Assembly (NCBI RefSeq): GCF_000173075.1
Contig: NZ_ABVL01000003.1
Span: 124,001-188,000 of the forward strand
Source: Chthoniobacter flavus Ellin428
GTDB lineage: Bacteria > Verrucomicrobiota > Verrucomicrobiia > Chthoniobacterales > Chthoniobacteraceae
DNA: 64,000 nucleotides
Reading direction: 5' to 3'
Positions 57,886-64,000 of this stretch are shown here, one piece after another. The notes beneath the pieces are model-generated. The model saw only the letters and a program-made list of their open reading frames with translations, was not told the DNA's origin and did no database searches. Made by a program: the position numbers and the translations under genes. Position 1 is the stretch's first letter, and each line of letters begins with the position of its first letter.

Positions 57886-59079
57886 CTAAGAATTGTTGAG
57901 TTTGCGGAGTTCTGCAACTAGCCCGTCCTTGCGCTTGTAAACGTATGATTTCCGCAATAGGTAATGAGCGATGTAGTGGCAATTCGGACAGAGCGTGATC
58001 AGGTCTTTCAGCCCCGTTTTTTCCGGCTGTTTCCGTTCGCTCAACGGATCCAAGTGGTGGGCCTGCACAATCTGATCGTCATAATGAAACTCACAGGCGA
58101 CACAAGTGAAGCGGTCTCGCATCTTGGCGCTAAGAACCAACTTGCCGCTTCGCCGGAGTCGGTACCCCGTATTTCCCATCCTCTCGCCCTCCAGTTCTCC
58201 GGCGTCTTCTTCATCCCGGAGTTCTGCCATCACGGATGCCGTGCGCTGATCACGCCTAGTTTTCCTCCCGATCCATAGTGGTTTTACATCCTCTAGATAG
58301 AAGAACCAGCGTCGCTTCCTGTCGGAGTCGTCTGTCACTCCATGGGAGTCGTAGAGTTTTTCCCGGATGCGGCTGATCCGACGTTCTCGATCCAAGATCG
58401 CCTCCTCGGCGATGACGTGGGCGAATACGGATACGATGCGCGTCTTATGATTTTCGGAAACAATGGCCTCGTAGCGATCCGGAAAGGCAAGATGAAGAAG
58501 TATGTGATAGATGCTGCATTTGTTTTCCGTGAAGAACTCAGATTCGGAGTCAATCTCGCCGTAGATGGCGTCGTAGGCCAGCGTCTCGATCATGAGTTTC
58601 GCTTCTTCCACGGTCTTGACGGTGGGATCCTCTGCCACGATTTTGAAAATTCGGCAGAGGGAGAGAATTTCATGGTACTTGTTCGTCAAGTGCCACATTC
58701 CAGGATTGGCGATAGTGTCATCTCCACTGAAGAAGTACCGGGTTCCTGATACAATCTCGCGATCCGCGAACCAGCGTAGAGCATAGGAACGTTTTATTTC
58801 ACCCGTGATACTTCGAACTGGCATGGACCAAAGATATTCCAAGTTGGCAAACAAACGCTTCGTGTTTGAGGCCGCGCCTTGAAACTGTTGTTCCGCCTTC
58901 TCGTCAAATGACGCTTTAGACGCATCGAAACCTTCGACAAACCTCGACTGGATCTCGTCGAAAGCGTCGGTGAAGTCGAGCGGCTCATTGCTAACGGTGA
59001 CGTAGCTCCTGCGATCGATAACGACGCTCCGCAGGAACTCGTCAAACACTCGGTAGGAATGATACTTCTGCCAGTTCAA
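57886..59079 (-). CDS. HNH endonuclease with unknown N-terminal domain
   Basis: 397 residues. The C-terminal 90 residues hold an HNH nuclease: RFTCVACEFHYDDQIVQAHH (zinc Cys pair and HH), then LKDLITLCPNCHYIAHYLL (second Cys pair and the catalytic His). The N-terminal 280 residues are mixed helix and strand with HNH-associated-type DDTIANPGMWHLTNKYHEIL, which I cannot place. In context it may be a restriction nuclease; the N-terminal part could sense modified DNA. It faces the recombinase unit and is followed on the same strand by the DUF262-HNH gene. Confidence 0.82.
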   Translation of the reverse strand: MNWQKYHSYRVFDEFLRSVVIDRRSYVTVSNEPLDFTDAFDEIQSRFVEGFDASKASFDEKAEQQFQGAASNTKRLFANLEYLWSMPVRSITGEIKRSYALRWFADREIVSGTRYFFSGDDTIANPGMWHLTNKYHEILSLCRIFKIVAEDPTVKTVEEAKLMIETLAYDAIYGEIDSESEFFTENKCSIYHILLHLAFPDRYEAIVSENHKTRIVSVFAHVIAEEAILDRERRISRIREKLYDSHGVTDDSDRKRRWFFYLEDVKPLWIGRKTRRDQRTASVMAELRDEEDAGELEGERMGNTGYRLRRSGKLVLSAKMRDRFTCVACEFHYDDQIVQAHHLDPLSERKQPEKTGLKDLITLCPNCHYIAHYLLRKSYVYKRKDGLVAELRKLNNS

Positions 59080-59202
59080 AGGGTAAGGAGTTTTAGGTCC
59101 GGCAATGCTTTTTCAAGGCTAACGTCCGATCCTGAATCGCGCGCCGAAATGATCGAGCGGCCATCACGCTGGAAACAAAACATGAATTGGGCCTCCGCGC
59201 AT

Positions 59203-61104
59203 TTATGACTCACTTTCGACGGAAACTGTGATGCAGCCATCGGGAAACTCGCTGCCATCTGGCAAGGTCAGTCTCGCAAATAATGCCTTTAACCGTTCGA
59301 CCTTCTGCGACCGCTGGGAATGACCACAGAAACACAAATCGCTTCCAGGGATCTTCGTGTAGCTGTAGGGTTTGTTCTGCGCCCTGTTCATGAAGTCCGA
59401 CGTTGGATTCGTTGACAGCGGGAATCTCACGATTGGCATCTCCATGAGCTGATCTCGCATCGGCTTCTTAAACGTATCAAGAAGAAGCTTCAGAAGCTCA
59501 ACAATCGTATCGGTATCATTGTTTTTCCTAATTATTTGTTCCGGCCGATCAATGTCGAGAGCACCCCAATCAATCACAACTTTTATCCCCTCTCTTCCAC
59601 CGTTTCGCTCTTCTTGCGACTCGCCGTATTGTTCATCCGCAAAAAGGTCACCGGTGGGAACGCGAGCATCAGCGTAGATGCGGGCAATATAGTCCTGAAA
59701 GTGTTGGGTTAGGTTCTGTAAGCCAGCGCGATTGGCATGGCATTCGGGACAGATTAAGACGCCATTCTTTAGAGTCGTTTCACCTCCTGCCGTATGCTCG
59801 ACGATGTGGTGAATCGTTGCATCACGAAATGCGACCCGGTGGTCCGGACGCGAACACGTTGGATTTTGGCATAGCCCGCGGTCACGATTCCAAATCACCT
59901 CCCGTTCCAGGGAGTCGAAAAGACGATTCGGGTCTCGCAAAACAAACTTAATTTTCGGGTAAATTTCAGACAGCATGAACGCGTGCCTGATGCGAATAAT
60001 CTCGGCGGTGTCAGAACCTGAGCCGGACAACAGTCGGCCAAAGCGTTCATGGTGAGGAAGTGATTCGCGGTTTTCCCTGTGATGTAACCGCGCCGCTGCA
60101 ACCTCCTGCTTGAAAGCCAAAAAGGCTTCGACAACAGTTTCCTTCCATTCGTTGGTGTAGTTTCCTTGATCTAGCGTATCCGCTAACATCGCAAAATGGA
60201 ATGCCATCTGGAACGAAATGGGACCCGCCTCTTTCAAGCTGCTGAACTTCGGAAGAGCAACGACGCGATCAAGTAGATCAACAACCCGTTTCGCACCTGG
60301 ATCGTCGAGAGGAAGATCAAGATTATCAAGGTAGAAGTCATTGATCGTTTTTCCCTTGAGGTCGACAAAATCGATCTCCGACCGTTCCCTAAGCATGACC
60401 GTCATCGCCAAACCCGCGAAAAATTTGCGCATCTCAGCATGGCCGTCTACGTAGTGCTCCCCGTCCGCGACTGTTAGGCGTTTTGCACTGGCCTTCTTGA
60501 ATTGATTGAAGAACGGCTTGGGGTTTGAAAGCCGATGGCCAGGCTTGCCCGCGTGTTGAATCACAAAATTCGTGAAATCGCCGGGCCAGGCGTCTCGCTT
60601 TTCTTGTGCTGTCAACGGGGTACCCGCTTGCAAACGAATAAAAAGGTCCCGTACTTCATTCCGCTCTGCTGTAATCTCTACTATGAGTAATTCGTGACTA
60701 AGCAGTCTGTTCCGATCTTCCTGTTCAAGTTCTTGAAACTTCTTCCCAGTCCATGCTGGAAGTTGCGCCGGATCGACTGGCACGATAGTGCCAGGTCTCG
60801 CCCTTTTCGGATCAGGCAAGGAGAATTCATTCTGAGAGTAGGCGACGATAGAGGCCAGCCTTTGTTGGCCATCAACAATCCAAGCGGTGGTTTCGAACGC
60901 CTGGGTATAGTTATTTGTTCGAGTTTCAAGATGGATGTAAAAAATAGGAATTTGGTAGCCGCGAAGCAGTGAATCAATCAGGCCTTGCTTTTGCGCTAAA
61001 CCCCATTGCAATCCGCGTTGATACTCCGGATTGACGCGCAATTCCTTAGCGATGTAGGCATCACTAAGATTTTTCAGGGACCGGGTTTTCAGTTCGGATT
61101 TCAT
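59203..61104 (-). CDS. DUF262/HNH (GmrSD-like) restriction-type protein
   Basis: 633 residues. The N-terminal DUF262 domain has VNPEYQRGLQWGLAQKQGLI, a ParB-like nucleotide-dependent region with WIVDGQQRLASIVAY, and FIRLQAGTPLTAQEKRDA. An HNH domain is in the middle (LCQNPTCSRPDHRVAFRDATIHHIVEH, then NGVLICPECHANR). A C-terminal 150-residue region (KIPGSDLCFCGHSQRSQKVE) is unassigned. DUF262 and HNH modules make up GmrS and GmrD, the type IV enzymes that cut glucosylated phage DNA, and single-chain fusions are known in phage defence. The role here is inferred from that. It is next to another HNH gene and a kinase. Confidence 0.85.
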   Translation of the reverse strand: MKSELKTRSLKNLSDAYIAKELRVNPEYQRGLQWGLAQKQGLIDSLLRGYQIPIFYIHLETRTNNYTQAFETTAWIVDGQQRLASIVAYSQNEFSLPDPKRARPGTIVPVDPAQLPAWTGKKFQELEQEDRNRLLSHELLIVEITAERNEVRDLFIRLQAGTPLTAQEKRDAWPGDFTNFVIQHAGKPGHRLSNPKPFFNQFKKASAKRLTVADGEHYVDGHAEMRKFFAGLAMTVMLRERSEIDFVDLKGKTINDFYLDNLDLPLDDPGAKRVVDLLDRVVALPKFSSLKEAGPISFQMAFHFAMLADTLDQGNYTNEWKETVVEAFLAFKQEVAAARLHHRENRESLPHHERFGRLLSGSGSDTAEIIRIRHAFMLSEIYPKIKFVLRDPNRLFDSLEREVIWNRDRGLCQNPTCSRPDHRVAFRDATIHHIVEHTAGGETTLKNGVLICPECHANRAGLQNLTQHFQDYIARIYADARVPTGDLFADEQYGESQEERNGGREGIKVVIDWGALDIDRPEQIIRKNNDTDTIVELLKLLLDTFKKPMRDQLMEMPIVRFPLSTNPTSDFMNRAQNKPYSYTKIPGSDLCFCGHSQRSQKVERLKALFARLTLPDGSEFPDGCITVSVESES

Positions 61105-61136
61105 ATTACATGGAGTCCAAGGCGGGGTTGCGTCTT

Positions 61137-62120
61137 TCAGTTTTTCCAGCGCACTGCCAGTTCGTCCGCTTTGACGAGTGCAGTGAGTTTGTTATCTGCT
61201 CCAGCTCCGAACCAAGTCCTCTCCAAGCGCTGATCTGGCAGTTCATCCTGCTTGGGTTCCTTGTAATCCTCGAACCGAGTGATGGCATTGTAAGCCCCCC
61301 AAAGCGTGCCTTGCACACCAGGAAGCTGGAGATCGGGTTGTGAATCGAACATCTCCTGGAGAAAGCCCCACCGGGGCGGCTTTTCATGGCGCTTCTTTTG
61401 AACATCAGTGCGCGGAAACACTGCATCAAAGTATTGTTCGAGTCGCTCCGATGTCATTTTCACGGCAGCAAGCCGGCGAAACGTCTGCTCTGCCTCTTGG
61501 AAAACTTGTTGTGTGATGGCAAGAAAGTCTGCCAACTCGTCGAGCTTGAACTGCATTTGTTTGCTGTGGCGCACCCGGTAAGCTTTCTGGCCATCTTCCA
61601 TCGCCAGCATCAGGGTATTCTGGCACACGACCCTTACAGTGGTAAACTTCACAATGACCGAGCCCTCGCCATTGTGAGTATTCGATAAAAGCAGGTATTT
61701 GAAGCAGTCATCCCCTCGCACGACCTCCATCACTTCGGGCATTCGGGCCATCACCCAAATTCTCTCGCCTTCTCCCAACGCACCTGCCGTTTCAAAGTAA
61801 GCTTTCCGATCACCCACGATCGGATCGAAGAACTTGAATGCTTCTGAATTCTGGAGCGGCCGGTAGCGACGACTCACGACGCCAAGCAAGACCGGTGATT
61901 CCTTCTCCTTTTCGCGAGGCACACGCACAACCTCATAGCGCGAATACTCGCCCTTCTTGTTGATCTTGCGAGCACCCAAAGCGGGCTTCAAATCCACCGT
62001 CCAATCTAGTCCTGCTGCTTGAATCATCTCCTCGGCGGAAATGCCCTTTGGCACCTTCTTACCAAGACCATGCCAAGGCACTTCGCCGTAATAAGCCATT
62101 GTTTGAACATTTGCAGGCAT
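61137..62120 (-). CDS. DUF932 phage/plasmid-like protein
   Basis: 327 residues with a GGAGG ribosome site eight bases before ATG 62120. The DUF932 pattern is clear: MAYYGEVPWHGLGKKV, then PVLLGVVSRRYRPLQNSEAF and SNTHNGEGSVIVKFTTVRVVCQNTL. These proteins occur on plasmids, in phages and in integrated elements; their molecular role is unknown. It lies 32 bp upstream of the DUF262-HNH start in the same direction, so the two may be co-transcribed. Confidence 0.88.
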   Translation of the reverse strand: MPANVQTMAYYGEVPWHGLGKKVPKGISAEEMIQAAGLDWTVDLKPALGARKINKKGEYSRYEVVRVPREKEKESPVLLGVVSRRYRPLQNSEAFKFFDPIVGDRKAYFETAGALGEGERIWVMARMPEVMEVVRGDDCFKYLLLSNTHNGEGSVIVKFTTVRVVCQNTLMLAMEDGQKAYRVRHSKQMQFKLDELADFLAITQQVFQEAEQTFRRLAAVKMTSERLEQYFDAVFPRTDVQKKRHEKPPRWGFLQEMFDSQPDLQLPGVQGTLWGAYNAITRFEDYKEPKQDELPDQRLERTWFGAGADNKLTALVKADELAVRWKN

Positions 62121-62185
62121 CAGAAGGGTCCTCCGGTTGTAAGGTTACGCGGGTTCGCGTTAGAATGTTCGTTCATGGTATCTTT

Positions 62186-63628
62186 TCAAATTGGAATTTG
62201 GTACGCGGCTAGTTTCTCCCGAGCCCAAGAATCATCCGGAGTGACCTTGCAGAGTAGCTTTAGGAAGACGACAGCCTTTCCAGAATCGCGGAGCTGCTCA
62301 TGAACGAGTGCGAGTCTTCGGAGGATTCGTGGCTGATTAGGAGCACGGCGGTTAAGGTCCATCAACACGTCGCGCGCCTCCAGGTAATGTGCTTCCAAGC
62401 CGAGGATCGAAGCCTTCTTCAATAGAAGCTCGGGGTGCTCTGGTGTGTCCACGAGGCAGGCATCAAGCACCTGCGCTGCCTTTTCGATCTGTCGTGTATG
62501 GAGAAAACTATCAAGAGCCGTCCGACGAACCTCCTGATGATTGGCGAACTCCGGATGGGCTGCGATCAAGCGGAGACACTCCGCAAAACGTCCATCTTCC
62601 CTTGCGGCTGCCAGCATGAGCAAAAATGCATGAGGTTCGCGGTCCGATTCGAAGCGTGACCGCGCGATTTCACCTGCCGCCGCGAAATTCCCAGACTCAA
62701 ACTCCCGCATTGCATCCGTCGACCAATCTTGCGTCGTTGGGAAAGTGCCGACCAACCGCTCCGGGTGGTAGTCGAGCTGCTGTTGCCGGACCCGAGGAAA
62801 GTGCTCGAGCATCTCGCTGACGGACGACCACCGTTCGAGTGGTTCACACGCGAGGCAGCGCATCGTGAAATCCTCGATCGCTGGCGAAATGCCGCGGCTG
62901 ATCTCACGCGGCCTTGGGAATGGCGCGTAGCGAATCACTTGGCTGGAAGTGTCATGCGGGGTGCGGCCGGTGAGGATGTGATAAAGCAGCACTCCCAGGC
63001 TATAGACGTCAGCGCGGATGAATGCGCCCGAGCCCCGCACCGTCAGCTCGTTGCCGACAATCTCCGGAGCCGAGTAAAGAATTGTTCCGCCGTTGGCTCG
63101 CGTACGGACATACATTTCCTCCGGCTGCAGACTGGAACCAAAATCCGTGATTTTCGCCTCGTCGTTCGAGACAAGAATGTTTTGCGGTTTGATGTCACCG
63201 TGGCTGATTCCGAGATTGTGGAGGTGCGCCAGCCCACGAAGCACTTGCTCGTAGAGATCGAGAACCCGCGAGAAGGTGGTCACATAACCGGAGTCAGGTT
63301 TTTCCAGGAGCTGCGCGAGCGTTTGGCTCGGGAAATACTCCATCTCAATCGCATACCATTCACGCTGCGGCGGCACGCGGCCCATCCAGTGAATCGCGAC
63401 CACATTCCGATGGGGCGGAGCACCAACGAGCTTTTGCCCCTCAGCGAGTTCTTCATTCTTGTCCCCTTGTGCCTTCGGAATCTTCACCGCTACGATCTGG
63501 TGATCGCTCAAGCGCTGGGCTCGCCAAACCCAACCGTGTGAACCGTCGCCAAGGCATTCGAGCAGCTCGTATCGATCGCCCAGGCGTCGATCGGCGGGAG
63601 GAATGAAGAATTTACTACGTGCGCTCAT
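62186..63628 (-). CDS. Ser/Thr protein kinase with TPR-like C-terminus
   Basis: 480 residues. A Hanks-type kinase fills the first 280: glycine loop ELLECLGDGSHGWVW, Lys49 in VAVKIPKA, the catalytic loop HGDIKPQN (143-150; Gly replaces the usual Arg), DFG at 162-164 and APEIVG. There is no transmembrane segment after it. Residues 310-480 are helical repeats of TPR type (EFESGNFAAAGEIARSRF, LLLKKASILGLEAHYLEARD). The start overlaps the stop of the upstream gene (ATGA). Kinases with repeats near mobile genes occur in defence systems, but the substrate is not evident here. Confidence 0.88.
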   Translation of the reverse strand: MSARSKFFIPPADRRLGDRYELLECLGDGSHGWVWRAQRLSDHQIVAVKIPKAQGDKNEELAEGQKLVGAPPHRNVVAIHWMGRVPPQREWYAIEMEYFPSQTLAQLLEKPDSGYVTTFSRVLDLYEQVLRGLAHLHNLGISHGDIKPQNILVSNDEAKITDFGSSLQPEEMYVRTRANGGTILYSAPEIVGNELTVRGSGAFIRADVYSLGVLLYHILTGRTPHDTSSQVIRYAPFPRPREISRGISPAIEDFTMRCLACEPLERWSSVSEMLEHFPRVRQQQLDYHPERLVGTFPTTQDWSTDAMREFESGNFAAAGEIARSRFESDREPHAFLLMLAAAREDGRFAECLRLIAAHPEFANHQEVRRTALDSFLHTRQIEKAAQVLDACLVDTPEHPELLLKKASILGLEAHYLEARDVLMDLNRRAPNQPRILRRLALVHEQLRDSGKAVVFLKLLCKVTPDDSWAREKLAAYQIPI

Positions 63629-64000
63629 AAGACTCCTCTCTCGATGGTTTGTTGCAGGCGCCAGTGGTTGGCGGCACTTGGCTCGTGGACGAATTGAACG
63701 AACAAAACGTCGCCCGATCTGATGCCATCGACGCGCTGCCGCTCACTCGTTTCAAAGCCGTGACGTGCGATCCGGCGCAAGTTTTCGTGATCAGGCAAGC
63801 TGGCGAGGCCGCGGGTCCAATATGCGAGAATGAGCAATTCCGCCGTGCTGCCCCAGCGATGCTGGGCCAGGACAAGGTTCTGCATTTTGCCGCGCAATTT
63901 GAGGGCATCGACTTCACCGGCATAACGCTCGAACTCAACAAGAAGCCGCGGCTTCCATGATGCAGGCTGCGACCAGGCGGAGTCGGAACGGACGTCGCTG
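63625..64000 (-). CDS. uncharacterised protein upstream of the kinase (5' end outside window)
   Basis: An open minus-strand frame from the window edge to a stop at 63625-63627, at least 124 residues. The visible part reads LLVEFERYAGEVDALKLRGK, then HRWGSTAELLILAYWTRGLA and SGDVLFVQFVHEP, ending RLQQTIERGVL. I do not recognise the family. It overlaps the kinase start by four bases, implying a functional pair. Confidence 0.65.
   Translation of the reverse strand, partial: SDVRSDSAWSQPASWKPRLLVEFERYAGEVDALKLRGKMQNLVLAQHRWGSTAELLILAYWTRGLASLPDHENLRRIARHGFETSERQRVDGIRSGDVLFVQFVHEPSAANHWRLQQTIERGVL

Noticed and set aside
63615..63941. 108-codon minus-strand frame starting at 63941
   Set aside because: It is a different frame from the one that overlaps the kinase start and stays open to the edge; the latter fits the operon better.

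Overview
The window looks like a chromosomal segment of a GC-rich member of the Verrucomicrobiota (PVC superphylum). The basis is family content: a DUF1552/DUF1592 secreted pair with a CxxCH haem site, an iduronate-type sulfatase, a PL1 pectate lyase, a GH3-type acyl-acid ligase, a PAS-AraC regulator beside xylA, and abundant intergenic palindromes. No rRNA, tRNA or CRISPR array was seen.

Layout. 1-6.1 kb: a membrane protein cut by the window edge, an RNase III gene broken by four extra bases, palindromic intergenic DNA, a coiled-coil lipoprotein, and xylA facing a PAS-AraC regulator. 6.1-17.9 kb: an unusual metabolic cluster. Rieske oxygenase, NTF2-like protein and PAP2 enzyme on the plus strand converge on an alpha/beta hydrolase, a fatty acid desaturase and an AurF-like diiron oxygenase on the minus strand. 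The last is divergent from a translationally coupled operon of two B12-type radical SAM enzymes, two acyltransferase-like proteins and a GH3 adenylating enzyme. There is no PKS or NRPS, so this may be an unfamiliar lipid or acyl-amide pathway. 17.9-22.9 kb: a Tat-exported beta-propeller protein, katG and a divergent oxyR with a four-half-site OxyR operator between them. 23-29.6 kb: a complete Wadjet (JetABCD) anti-plasmid operon. 30-43.7 kb: secreted carbohydrate and cell-surface functions (pectate lyase, deacetylase, trypsin-like protease, DUF1552/DUF1080-like/DUF1592 operon), a DExH helicase and two gene remnants. 43.7-50.8 kb: a periplasmic-binding-protein/pentameric ligand-gated ion channel fusion, divergent from a glpK-glpD-glpF operon, then an acetate transporter. 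51-64 kb: a sulfatase, tandem repeats, a roughly 4.4-kb unit flanked by direct repeats (DUF6431 protein, large serine recombinase, two ParB-like proteins), then a defence/mobility-like minus-strand group (HNH nuclease, DUF262-HNH protein, DUF932 protein, Ser/Thr kinase with TPR-like tail, partial gene).

Five otherwise ordinary genes (rnc, oxyR, a deacetylase, glpK, a sulfatase) carry 1-bp indels. Several lie in homopolymers, so base-calling errors are as likely as decay.

Most promising unusual content: the channel fusion (43.7-46.1 kb), the AurF/radical-SAM/GH3 cluster (6.6-17.9 kb) and the recombinase-ParB-RepB element with its terminal repeats (53.2-57.7 kb). Families were assigned by eye from motifs; no database search was run.
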